Assembly: GCF_003967535.1 (NCBI RefSeq)
Contig: NZ_BIFR01000002.1
Coordinates: 1,364,001 to 1,428,000 of the forward strand
DNA: 64,000 nucleotides
Source of the DNA: Tengunoibacter tsumagoiensis
GTDB taxonomy: Bacteria > Chloroflexota > Ktedonobacteria > Ktedonobacterales > Ktedonobacteraceae
Direction: 5' to 3'
Shown piece after piece: positions 23,490 through 31,928 of this stretch; the first letter of the stretch is position 1, and each line of letters begins with the position of its first letter. A model generated the notes under the pieces. It was given only the letters and a program-made list of their open reading frames with translations. It had not been told where the DNA came from and did no database searches. Made by a program: the position numbers and the translations under genes.

Positions 23490-24272
23490 ATGATAGGTAC
23501 GGTCTCCCCTCCTCCTATTCTCAAGCTGGTTGCTCATGAGATACGGTGGGCTATTATCCGCGAACTGGCGCACTCAGATTATCGCGTCCAGGAATTAGTA
23601 GAGCGCCTGGCGTTCCCACAAAATCTGGTATCCTATCACTTGCGAAAACTGCGCGAAGGCCATCTGGTGAGCGAGCGACGCAGCAGCGCAGACGAACGTG
23701 AGGTGTATTATCAGCTTGATCTCAATCACGTACAGGAGCGTTACCTGGCCGCAGGTTTCCTCATCCACCCCGCAATCGCCCCCTCAGCAGATCACGAGGG
23801 GCGACAAAAGTCTTTCTCATCCGCATCTGGCGCACGAGTTCTGTTTCTGTGTACGGAGAACAGCGCGCGATCCCAGATGGCGGAAGCCCTTCTCCGTCAT
23901 CTGAGCCAGGGAACCATCGAGGCCGTCAGTGCAGGAAGTCAGCCAGCAGATCGGATTCATCCGCTGGCCCGACAGGTTATGGAACAACAGGGTATTGATA
24001 TGCGACAAGCCGTTCCCAAACATCTAGACCTCTTTGAGGATCAGCACTTCGATGCCATCATTACCGTCTGTGATCGCGTCGTAGAGTCCTGCCCCGACAT
24101 GGTGTGTGGACACGAGCCGATCCACTGGAGTCTGGCTGATCCAGCCGCTGTCCAGGGCACCGATGCAGATCGGCTGACGGCGTTCGAGCAGACCGCAGAG
24201 CACTTGAGCACGCGTCTTCACTTCTTTCTTCCCGTCCTGGATCTGGCGCAAAGGAGTCGCAATGCACAGTAA
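23490..24272 (+). CDS. ArsR-type regulator fused to an arsenate reductase (LMW-phosphatase) domain
   Basis: 260 residues from ATG 23490. Residues 8-95 form a winged HTH of the ArsR kind (YRVQELVERLAFPQNLVSYHL). Residues about 115-255 form a low-molecular-weight-phosphatase ArsC domain: LFLCTENSARSQMAEALL with Cys121 and Arg127 in the CX5R loop, TVCDRVVESCP with the two redox cysteines, and a late LADPAAVQG. All four cysteines are in the ArsC half. The HTH half has none, so As(III) sensing is either through the ArsC cysteines or absent. It is the first gene of the cassette, and the next gene overlaps its end by 11 bp. Confidence 0.88.
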   Translation: MIGTVSPPPILKLVAHEIRWAIIRELAHSDYRVQELVERLAFPQNLVSYHLRKLREGHLVSERRSSADEREVYYQLDLNHVQERYLAAGFLIHPAIAPSADHEGRQKSFSSASGARVLFLCTENSARSQMAEALLRHLSQGTIEAVSAGSQPADRIHPLARQVMEQQGIDMRQAVPKHLDLFEDQHFDAIITVCDRVVESCPDMVCGHEPIHWSLADPAAVQGTDADRLTAFEQTAEHLSTRLHFFLPVLDLAQRSRNAQ

Positions 24273-25029
24273 TGATTCACCCACCGTCGCTCCTGGTCCA
24301 GTTCACCTTCGTGCGTATGTGGCAGAAGGACTGGGCACCTTTGGTCTGGTCTTTGCTGGCTGCGGAGCCATTATGATTGATACCCTCTCTCATGGGGCTG
24401 TAACTCATGTTGGCGTGGGCCTGGTCTTTGGGCTGATTGTCACTGCTATGATCTATGCCTTCGGGCATATCAGTGGCGCCCACTTCAACCCGGCAGTCAC
24501 GCTTGCGTTTGTGCTCGCGCGCCATTTCCCTGTCCGGCGGCTCGTTGGCTATTGGCTGGCTCAACTGCTGGGTGCGGTGCTGGCCTCGCTCTGCTTACGG
24601 CTGCTCCTGGGCAACGTCGCCATGCTTGGGACGACGCTTCCCGCAGGCACAGGGGGAGCCTGGCAATCGTTTGGACTGGAATTCCTCCTCACCTTTTTTC
24701 TGATGATCGTTATTATGGCGATGGCAACAGACACTCGCGCTGTTGGACAGGCTGCAGCCCTGGCGATAGGCGCGACCGTCAGCCTGGAAGCGCTCTTTGC
24801 TGGCCCAATCTGTGGAGCGTCCATGAATCCCGCTCGGTCGCTGGGTCCGGCACTGATCAGTTGGACCTGGGATGCCCAGTGGGTCTATGTCCTGGCCCCT
24901 CTCGTCGGGGCCGTTGCTGGAGCCCTTGTCTATCAATGGGTCCGGCAGGGGCATCCACGTTCCACCACTGATGACGCTCTCAAACCGGTTGAGATACCAT
25001 CTACCCAGGAGGAGACCACCTATGTCTGA
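24262..25029 (+). CDS. aqpS: Aquaporin-family channel (AqpS-like)
   Basis: 255 residues with six membrane segments and both NPA boxes, HFNPAVT (Asn76) and SMNPARS (Asn189), characteristic of the MIP family. It sits between two ArsC-encoding genes and overlaps both (11 bp with the first, 8 bp with the second). Family knowledge: in Sinorhizobium meliloti the aquaglyceroporin AqpS replaces ArsB and lets As(III), made inside the cell by ArsC, flow out down its gradient. No ArsB or Acr3 pump is encoded here, so the same role is inferred. The symbol rests on context and family. Confidence 0.85.
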   Translation: MHSNDSPTVAPGPVHLRAYVAEGLGTFGLVFAGCGAIMIDTLSHGAVTHVGVGLVFGLIVTAMIYAFGHISGAHFNPAVTLAFVLARHFPVRRLVGYWLAQLLGAVLASLCLRLLLGNVAMLGTTLPAGTGGAWQSFGLEFLLTFFLMIVIMAMATDTRAVGQAAALAIGATVSLEALFAGPICGASMNPARSLGPALISWTWDAQWVYVLAPLVGAVAGALVYQWVRQGHPRSTTDDALKPVEIPSTQEETTYV

Positions 25030-25525
25030 AGACCACAGTGCTTCATCCTATCCATTGCGAGTGCTCTTTCTCTGTACTCACAACTCATCGCGTTCCCAGA
25101 TGGCCGAAGGACTGTTGCGTGCTCGTGGGGGAGCCAGTTTTGAGGTCATGAGTGCGGGAACCGAACCGGGTATCGTCCATCCCCTGGCGATCAAAGCGAT
25201 GCAGGAGAGTGGCATTGATCTTAGTGAGCATCGTTCCAAAAGTCTGGAGGAGTTTCGTGCGCAACCCCCAGTTGATCTGGTGATTACCGTGTGCGATGAG
25301 GCTGCCGAAGCGTGTCCCTATTTCCCCAACGCGAAACGGCAAGTCCATTGGGGCTTTGCTGATCCCAGTCGCGTCCAGGGAAGCGACGAGGAGCGCCTCG
25401 CCGCCTTTCGCAGGACGCGCGATCTCATCACCACTCGTCTGAACTTCTTCCTGACACATGCACCGTTCTCCTCCCTCGATGAGGCATACGCCGCAGCGAT
25501 CGCGACGATGGAGCCAGGAGTATGA
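25022..25525 (+). CDS. arsC: Arsenate reductase, thioredoxin-type (LMW-phosphatase fold)
   Basis: 167 residues from ATG 25022, inside the end of aqpS. The P-loop is CTHNSSR (Cys18 to Arg24). TVCDEAAEACPYFP carries the two further cysteines for the disulfide relay, and WGFADPSRVQG supplies the catalytic Asp-Pro. It reduces As(V) to As(III) using thioredoxin or a similar donor. It is the second ArsC domain of the cassette, the first being fused to ArsR. The stop overlaps the start of the next gene (ATGA). Confidence 0.92.
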   Translation: MSEDHSASSYPLRVLFLCTHNSSRSQMAEGLLRARGGASFEVMSAGTEPGIVHPLAIKAMQESGIDLSEHRSKSLEEFRAQPPVDLVITVCDEAAEACPYFPNAKRQVHWGFADPSRVQGSDEERLAAFRRTRDLITTRLNFFLTHAPFSSLDEAYAAAIATMEPGV

Positions 25526-25968
25526 GCCTGATCGCCAGGGCACAACCAGAAGATGTTCAAGCGGTGCTCACACTCCTCACGCGTTGTGGTCTTCCTCAAG
25601 CGGGCCTCTCAAATGCTCTGGAGAGCCTGCTCATTGCCCGCGAAGGCCATCAGATCGTGGGATGCGCAGCGCTGGAACTGTATGGATCGGTGGCGTTGCT
25701 GCGATCGGTCGCCGTTGATCCTCTCTCCCGCTCATCGGGGCTCGGACACCAGATGGTCGAAGCGCAACTGGCCTATGCACGCACTCATGGTATTGGGCAG
25801 ATCTACCTGCTCACCGAAACAGCTATAGAGTACTTTCCCCGCTTTGGTTTTCAATTGATCGAGCGGTCAGCCGTCGCGCCAGCGATTCGCACATCGGTGG
25901 AATGGGAAGTCGCCTGTCCACAGAGCGCACATGTCATGGTGGTGCAACTGGGAACCGGGCACGTGTAG
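25522..25968 (+). CDS. arsN2: ArsN2-like GNAT acetyltransferase
   Basis: 148 residues with GNAT features: VGCAALELYGSVALLRSVAVD, then a shortened acetyl-CoA loop SRSSGLGHQMV, and IYLLTETAIEYFPRFGF. The last part, with CPQSAHVMV, follows the ArsN2 pattern. ArsN-type enzymes acetylate organoarsenicals such as arsinothricin and so detoxify them. The start overlaps the arsC stop by 4 bp, which confirms membership of the cassette. The exact substrate is inferred from the family. Confidence 0.82.
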   Translation: MSLIARAQPEDVQAVLTLLTRCGLPQAGLSNALESLLIAREGHQIVGCAALELYGSVALLRSVAVDPLSRSSGLGHQMVEAQLAYARTHGIGQIYLLTETAIEYFPRFGFQLIERSAVAPAIRTSVEWEVACPQSAHVMVVQLGTGHV

Positions 25969-26037
25969 AGGATGCGTCCTTTTGGCGCGTGCTCCGTCTC
26001 TGGTGATAAGAACACAACCAACGAGAGGAACACCGCA

Positions 26038-26736
26038 ATGGACACACTGACTGAGCAGGCGTGGGAAGCCTTTCACACGCCGCTCCATTCTTTTATTCGC
26101 CGCCGCGTGGCTGATGACGCAGTAGCCGAGGATCTCTTGCAAGACGTCTTTCTCAAAATTCATCAGCATGGGAGCCACCTGAGAGATGCGCGACGGCTAG
26201 AAAGCTGGATCTACCAGACTACCCGCAACCTGATTGTGGATCATTATCGCAGCCGTCAAAGAGCGCTGACGTCCCTGGATGCAGCATTGGACCTGGAATT
26301 GCCAGAGGACCTCCCTGATGATGATGTCGTGAGCGAACTGCTCCCGTGCGTGCGTGCGATGGTCCTGGCTTTGCCGGAACAAGATCGTCAGGCATTAATC
26401 CTTACGGAGTACCGGGGCCTCACCCAGAAGGAACTGGGCGAGCGCCTGGGGATTTCTTTGTCTGGGGCAAAGTCACGGGTTCAACGGGCGCGTGAGAAAC
26501 TCAAGCAAGAACTGCTGGCGTGTTGCCACTTTGAGCTGGATCGTCGCGGCCACATCCTCGACTATCAGCCTCGCTGCGACTGCTGCGAGCAATCGGCCTG
26601 TTGCAGCGACACCAACGCAGATGGGGACCCTGTGGTGCGTCCTTTTTTGCCATCCTCCGTCTCTTCAAGTACAAATAAAAGCGAAGGGCGTGGTGCTCTT
26701 CTGCCCGTGAGAAATGGAAAGGAAACGAGCAAATGA
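26038..26736 (+). CDS. SigZ-like ECF sigma factor of the arsenic cassette
   Basis: 232 residues from ATG 26038, preceded by GAGAGGAA; frames further upstream overlap nothing useful and are rejected. Region 2 carries VAEDLLQDVFLKIHQH, and region 4 carries YRGLTQKELGERLGISLSGAKSRVQRA. The tail after residue 160 is rich in cysteines (ACCHFELDRRGHILDY, then RCDCCEQSACC), a layout seen in SigZ-type proteins. No anti-sigma gene is present. The arsM start overlaps its stop by 4 bp. The vicinal cysteines could bind As(III) and control activity directly, which is a hypothesis. The gap to arsN2 is 69 bp. Confidence 0.85.
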   Translation: MDTLTEQAWEAFHTPLHSFIRRRVADDAVAEDLLQDVFLKIHQHGSHLRDARRLESWIYQTTRNLIVDHYRSRQRALTSLDAALDLELPEDLPDDDVVSELLPCVRAMVLALPEQDRQALILTEYRGLTQKELGERLGISLSGAKSRVQRAREKLKQELLACCHFELDRRGHILDYQPRCDCCEQSACCSDTNADGDPVVRPFLPSSVSSSTNKSEGRGALLPVRNGKETSK

Positions 26737-27668
26737 ACACAGTTCCCCAGAGTGATGAACAATTACGACAAGAGGTAAGTGCCAGGTATGCGCGAACCGC
26801 CTTACAGGTGCTTGGTACCACAGAAACCAACACTGCTTCTTGTTGCGGTCCAAGCTGTTGTGGGCCATCAGAAAAGGCAGAGACACCACCGCCAACAGAG
26901 GCATCCTCTTGTTGTGCATCAACCTGCTGCTCTTCTGATGTGAGCCAGGGCAACCCGATTACCTCTCACTTGTACACCCAGATGGAGTTGGGCGAGATCC
27001 CGGTTGCGGCTGCCCTGGCCTCGCTGGGATGTGGCAATCCGACGGCGCTGGCCGAACTGATCCCCGGCGAAAAGGTCCTGGATCTGGGCAGTGGTGGCGG
27101 CATCGACGTGCTGCTCTCAGCAAAACGCGTGGGACTAACAGGCTTCGCCTACGGTCTTGATATGACCGATGCCATGCTCGCGTTGGCGGAGCGCAACCGA
27201 AAAGAGGCAGGGATTGAGAACGTCCAGTTTCTCAAGGGCATCATTGAAGCCATCCCACTCCCGGCAAACAGCGTGGATGTTGTCATCTCGAACTGTGTGA
27301 TTAACCTCTCAGCTGACAAAGGGCAGGTCCTGCGCGAAGCCTATCGAGTCCTGACTCCGGGCGGTCGTTTTGCGGTCTCTGATATCGTCGTGCAGGGGGA
27401 ACTGCCACCCATCCTGCGCCGCGATATGGAGTCCTGGGCCGGGTGCGTGGCTGGCGCATTAGAAGAAGAAACCTATCGCGCGCTTTTACAGAAAGCCGGG
27501 TTTGTCGAGATCGAGATCGAGATTACACGGCGCTATTCGTTGGATGATATCGCTTCCAGTGGCGCGAGCGCTTCTGTGACAGCCCTCTCGCCAGAGGAAC
27601 GCACCTCCGTCGATGGCCGGTTTATCAGTGCCTTCGTCCGTGCACGCAAACCCGAAACTCTGAGATAG
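26733..27668 (+). CDS. arsM: Arsenite S-adenosylmethionine methyltransferase
   Basis: 311 residues. The SAM-binding motif is VLDLGSGGGIDVLLSAKRVG. Three cysteines lie at 100, 188 and 238 in LGCGNP, SNCVINL and AGCVAGAL. The 50-residue spacing of the last two equals that of Cys174 and Cys224 of the algal enzyme CmArsM, whose three cysteines bind As(III). The N-terminus adds four CC pairs (SCCGPSCCGPS, SSCCASTCCSS), often seen in bacterial ArsM. It converts As(III) to methylated species that can leave as gas. Translational coupling to the sigma factor and a strong terminator afterwards make it the last gene of the cassette. Confidence 0.93.
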   Translation: MNTVPQSDEQLRQEVSARYARTALQVLGTTETNTASCCGPSCCGPSEKAETPPPTEASSCCASTCCSSDVSQGNPITSHLYTQMELGEIPVAAALASLGCGNPTALAELIPGEKVLDLGSGGGIDVLLSAKRVGLTGFAYGLDMTDAMLALAERNRKEAGIENVQFLKGIIEAIPLPANSVDVVISNCVINLSADKGQVLREAYRVLTPGGRFAVSDIVVQGELPPILRRDMESWAGCVAGALEEETYRALLQKAGFVEIEIEITRRYSLDDIASSGASASVTALSPEERTSVDGRFISAFVRARKPETLR

Positions 27669-27680
27669 TTACGTGTTTCC

Positions 27681-27725
27681 AGAGATTCACAAAAGGGCAC
27701 CTTCTCTTTTGTGAATCTCTTTTTT
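27681..27725 (+). terminator. Rho-independent terminator of the arsenic operon
   Basis: AGAGATTCACAAAAG (27681-27695) and CTTTTGTGAATCTCT (27706-27720) form a perfect 15-bp stem with a 10-nt loop, followed by TTTTT. Confidence 0.9.
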
Positions 27726-27827
27726 CTCAAGATGATGGGATATAATGCACAGAGATGATCCTTTGGCTTGCGGGTTGTCCGCGAGCCTTCATACGTTGTG
27801 TGTTTCGAGGACCAGAGGAGATCTCGC

Positions 27828-30800
27828 ATGCGTGATGGACCGACGGGAACGATTACGTTGCTCTTCGCCGATATCGAGGGACCGACGCTCCTGCGGCAAG
27901 ACGTGGGTGAGCAGTATGCCTGTGTGCTGGCCGAGTGCCGACAGCTGCTGCGCACAGCTTGCCAGCAGGCTCACGGCTACGAAGCCGATGCCCAGAGAGA
28001 TGCCTTGTTCTTCGCTTTTGCGCGTGCCGCCGACGCCGTCTCGGCTGCCGTGGTCGCCCAACGCGCTCTAGATTCCCATGTCTGGTCCAATCACATGATG
28101 GTGCGCATGCGTATGGGGCTACATACAGGGGAGCCACAGCGGATTGATGAAAGGTACGTAGGCCGGGATGTGCATCTGGTGGAGCGCATTCTGCAGGCCG
28201 GGCATGGCGGTCAGGTGCTACTCTCGCAGGCCACTCGGCACCTGATGGAGCACAACCTGCCTGAAGGGGTGAGCTTGCGAGACCTGGGAAAGCACCGTCT
28301 CAAGGACTTCCAGCAGCAGAATCGGCTTTTCCAGCTCGTCATTGCTGACCTGCCCGCCGATTTTCAGCCTCTCTTGACCCTTGATCCCCATCCTCATCCT
28401 CTGCCTATACAGCCTACCCCATTCATTGGGCGCAAGCGGGAAGTCGCCGCTGTGCAGCGACTCCTGCTGCGCGAAGAAGTGCGGTTGCTGACCCTGACCG
28501 GACCCGGTGGCAGTGGCAAAACGCGGCTGGCGTTGCAGGTGGCCCCCGAACTCCGCAACTCCTTCCCCGATGGCATCTCGTTTGTGAATCTGGCTTCCAT
28601 CCGTGATGCCGAACTGGTTGCGCCAACTATCGCCCAGGCGTTGGGTGTGAAAGAGAGCCCCACCCAGGTTCTGGGGGAACAGTTGCACGCTTTCCTACAG
28701 GAGAAGCAGTGTCTGTTGCTCCTCGACAACTTTGAGCAGGTGATGAGTGCTGCCAGCATCCTCTCGGATCTGTTGGCGCGCTGTCCACAACTCAAGCTGT
28801 TGGTCACCAGCCGTGCGGTGCTCCACCTTTTAGCGGAGTACGAGTTTGCCGTCCCGCCGCTCTCGCTGCCCGATCCCACCCACCTGCCCGAACTCGCGAC
28901 GTTGTCACAGTATGAGGCGGTGGCGCTCTTCAGCGCACGCGCCCAGGCACTCCAGCCCGAGTTCCAGGTAAATAATACGAATGCCTCGGCGATCGCCGAA
29001 ATCTGTGCCCGCCTGGATGGCTTGCCTTTGGCGATTGAACTGGCCGCGGCTCGCATGAAACTGCTACCGCCACCCGCACTGCTCGCGCGCCTGGAAAGCC
29101 GCCTGACAGTGTTGGCGGGTGGCGCGCGAGACGCACCGGAGCGGCACCAGACGTTGCGCAAAACCATCGAGTGGAGCTACCGCCTCTTAGACGCTGATGA
29201 GCAGCGACTCTTCCGGCAACTCTCCGTCTTTGCTGGTGGCTGCACCCTGGAAGCTATTGAGGCGGTTTGCGCGGCTGTTGATCCCCAGACCCCTGCCATC
29301 TGGCAGTTGGATGCGATAGCCTCCCTTATTGACAAGAGTTTGCTGCAGCAGACTGAGCACGAGACCGCAGATCCGCGGCTGGTGATGCTGGAGACTATCC
29401 AGGAATACGGGCAGGAAACGCTCGCTGCCGCTGGAGAAGCGGAGGTGACGCGAACCGCTCATGCTCACTATTATCTGGCCCTGGCAGAAACAGCGAAACA
29501 GGCGTGGAACAGTCCGCAGCAGGCGGCATGGTTTGCGCGGCTGGAGCAGGAGCAGGGCAATCTGCGTGCGGCCACGAATTGGCTGCTTGAGCAAGGAGAA
29601 ACAGACGGGGTTTTCCGCCTCTTAATCGCTCTCTGGTGGTTCTGGTATGCCCACGAATACCGACGGGAGGGGTGGAACTGGCTTTCGCGGGCGCTGGAGC
29701 AATCCGCAGGGGGAGAGGTGTCGCTACGGGCCAGGGTGCTGTGGGCTGCTGGGAGCCTGGCCGGTTCCCTGGGTCACTTTGAGCAGGGAGAAGCGCTGTG
29801 TCAAGAGAGTCTGGCATTGTTCCGCAGGCTTGCAGATATGCAGGGGATGGGCGAGGCCTCCTTCCATCTGGCCCATCTCACGTTCGCGCGGTGGGACCTG
29901 GCAACTGCGCGAAGGCAGTTCGAGGAGAGCCTGGTATTCTTTGGAGAAGGAGGCGACAAGACCCTCATGGCCTGGGCGCTGGGTGCGCTGGCGCTGGTCG
30001 TCCTCTACCAGGGGGAGTACGCCAGGGTCCAACCACTGGCAGTACAAGCAGGTGAGATGTGCCAGGTAGTGGGCGACATGACTGGGATAGCTATGTCGCT
30101 CATCACTCAGGCACGTGCGGCGTTGTGGCAAGGGGAACTCGTGCAAGCGCAGACCCTGGTAGAGAAGAGCCTCGCAAGCGTAAGGGAAACGAGCATCATG
30201 AGTGCGCAAGCGCTTGCTCTCGCTCTCCAGGGGGAGATTGTTCTCGCTCAAGGGGAGACGGCAACCGCGCGCCTGCTGATGGAACAAAGCCACGCACTTT
30301 GGCAGGAACTCGGCAATCAGGGAATGCTCGCCTCGATAGGCTCTCTTCGCGGAAAGATCTTCGCTGCGGAGGCGGACTACACCGCCGCAGGCACCGCGTA
30401 TGAAGAGAGCCTGCGGAGAGGTCTGGCTGTTGTGGATCTGGTCCCTACAATTGAAGGTCTGGCTGCCGTCGCTGCGATACAGGGTAAGACAAGGTGGGCA
30501 GTGCGACTGTGGGCTGCTGCGGCAACCCTGCGCGATTCCTATGGAACACCTCTACCACCCCTCTTCCGGACTGACTACGAGCGCTCCCTGGCTGCTGTCC
30601 GTACCCAACTAGGAGAGCAAGCCTTTGCGCTGGCCTGGGCCGAGGGACGTGGCCTGACCTGGGAGCAGGCTCTGGCAGCCCGAGAAATCGTGGCGATTTC
30701 GCACGAGACTACACCCCTGGCGAAATGGCCATCTCGCTTTCCTGACGGGCTGACAGCACGTGAAGTGGAGGTGCTGCGCCTGCTGGCTCAGGGACTCACC

Positions 30801-30935
30801 GATGCGCAGATTGCCACGCAACTCATCATCAGTTCACACACAGTCAACACTCATCTGAAGGCGATCTATGGGAAAATCAAGGTCTCCTCGCGGAGTGCTG
30901 CTACCCGCTATGCTCTCGAACAGCACCTGGCCTAA
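27828..30935 (+). CDS. Cyclase-homology / ATPase / TPR / LuxR multidomain regulator
   Basis: 1035 residues from ATG 27828, after GAGGAG; a TATAAT lies at 27741. Residues 1-185 form a class III cyclase homology domain (TLLFADIEGPTLL). Its second metal-binding region reads AQRDALFFAF, where the family usually has GDA, so activity is doubtful. Residues 195-480 form an AfsR/SARP-type ATPase with PFIGRKREV, GPGGSGKTRLAL (Walker A, about 225) and LLLLDNFEQV (Walker B). Residues 550-960 form helical TPR-like repeats. Residues 973-1035 form a LuxR HTH (LTAREVEVLRLLAQGLTDAQI). Such proteins are ATP-driven transcriptional activators of unknown target. It is a single gene. Confidence 0.92.
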   Translation: MRDGPTGTITLLFADIEGPTLLRQDVGEQYACVLAECRQLLRTACQQAHGYEADAQRDALFFAFARAADAVSAAVVAQRALDSHVWSNHMMVRMRMGLHTGEPQRIDERYVGRDVHLVERILQAGHGGQVLLSQATRHLMEHNLPEGVSLRDLGKHRLKDFQQQNRLFQLVIADLPADFQPLLTLDPHPHPLPIQPTPFIGRKREVAAVQRLLLREEVRLLTLTGPGGSGKTRLALQVAPELRNSFPDGISFVNLASIRDAELVAPTIAQALGVKESPTQVLGEQLHAFLQEKQCLLLLDNFEQVMSAASILSDLLARCPQLKLLVTSRAVLHLLAEYEFAVPPLSLPDPTHLPELATLSQYEAVALFSARAQALQPEFQVNNTNASAIAEICARLDGLPLAIELAAARMKLLPPPALLARLESRLTVLAGGARDAPERHQTLRKTIEWSYRLLDADEQRLFRQLSVFAGGCTLEAIEAVCAAVDPQTPAIWQLDAIASLIDKSLLQQTEHETADPRLVMLETIQEYGQETLAAAGEAEVTRTAHAHYYLALAETAKQAWNSPQQAAWFARLEQEQGNLRAATNWLLEQGETDGVFRLLIALWWFWYAHEYRREGWNWLSRALEQSAGGEVSLRARVLWAAGSLAGSLGHFEQGEALCQESLALFRRLADMQGMGEASFHLAHLTFARWDLATARRQFEESLVFFGEGGDKTLMAWALGALALVVLYQGEYARVQPLAVQAGEMCQVVGDMTGIAMSLITQARAALWQGELVQAQTLVEKSLASVRETSIMSAQALALALQGEIVLAQGETATARLLMEQSHALWQELGNQGMLASIGSLRGKIFAAEADYTAAGTAYEESLRRGLAVVDLVPTIEGLAAVAAIQGKTRWAVRLWAAAATLRDSYGTPLPPLFRTDYERSLAAVRTQLGEQAFALAWAEGRGLTWEQALAAREIVAISHETTPLAKWPSRFPDGLTAREVEVLRLLAQGLTDAQIATQLIISSHTVNTHLKAIYGKIKVSSRSAATRYALEQHLA

Positions 30936-31203
30936 CTTGTCTCTCCCCACTTATCGCTTGCCTGCTTCAAGGGAGCCTCCCTTGCCCGCACACGCCTGGA
31001 GGAAGCTTGAAGATACCTGAAACCTCGCCATATAATACCTTGTTCAAGGGATGTGTTCTGGTCAGCTCTCACGTATACTCTCACTCAAACGGGAGATGCG
31101 TGACCCGCGGGGTCGGTCGGCAGATCATGATGGAAATCGCGCACCAGCACCGTGGAAATACCATCGTATCAAGGAATTGTATCAACAAAGGAAGAAGAAT
31201 CGC

Positions 31204-31752
31204 ATGAGAAACATCATTGTTTCCGAATTTGTGACGCTGGATGGCGTCATGGAAGCCCCAAACCAGTGGTCTTTCCAATTTGGCAGGAGTGAAGAACAGT
31301 TGCAGTTTAAATTCGAAGAGCTGAAAGCCTGCGGCGCGCTTCTGCTGGGACGAGAGACCTATCAAGGGTTTGCCGCTGCCTGGCCCACCATGCAAGGAAC
31401 CGGGGAGTATGGGGAGCGCATGAATAGCTTACCCAAGTTTGTGACCTCCACCACGCTCTCGGAAGTAGAGTGGAATGCCAGCCTGCTTAAGGGCGATCTC
31501 GCCGAGGAAGTCTCCCAGATCAAGCAGCAACCGGGTCAGGATGTGGTGATTTTCGGCAGTGGAGAGTTGGTCCATACCCTGATGCAACAGGACTTGATCG
31601 ATGAATATCGGTTGATGGTCTTTCCTGTCGTGGTGGGCAGCGGCAAGCGTCTCTTCCGAGAGGGAAGTGAGAGGAAGGTGCTGAAACTGGTCGAGACCAG
31701 GACCTTCAGTTCTGGCGTCATCTTGCTCATCTATCAACCGGATAGGTCATAG
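31204..31752 (+). CDS. Dihydrofolate-reductase-like (RibD C-terminal) protein
   Basis: 182 residues. ATG 31204 follows GGAAGAAG; a longer frame from 31051 is rejected because it has no ribosome binding site. SEFVTLDGVMEAP at the start, LLLGRETYQGFAAAWP in the middle, VVIFGSGELVHTLMQ and DEYRLMVFPVVVGSGKRLF at the end are the standard motifs of stand-alone RibD_C / DHFR-like reductases. It probably reduces a pteridine-like or other carbonyl substrate with NADPH. The substrate is unknown and the context is uninformative. Confidence 0.88.
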   Translation: MRNIIVSEFVTLDGVMEAPNQWSFQFGRSEEQLQFKFEELKACGALLLGRETYQGFAAAWPTMQGTGEYGERMNSLPKFVTSTTLSEVEWNASLLKGDLAEEVSQIKQQPGQDVVIFGSGELVHTLMQQDLIDEYRLMVFPVVVGSGKRLFREGSERKVLKLVETRTFSSGVILLIYQPDRS

Positions 31753-31928
31753 CCGAAGCTCACGTTGTACATCCTCTCCTGGCACCTGCGTTCCAGAATG
31801 ACAACACTCTAGAGCTCAGGTGACCTGGATATCCTCTGGGCAAAAACTACTGAAATGGGCAGCATTGAGGAAGATGAGTATGTTGATGGCAAGAATCTCT
31901 GCCAGCGGATCTGAGAAAGGATGAAACT

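Noticed and set aside
31051..31203. Upstream extension of the DHFR-like gene
   Set aside because: The extension is rich in His and Arg, has no ribosome binding site, and the family starts at the Met encoded at 31204.
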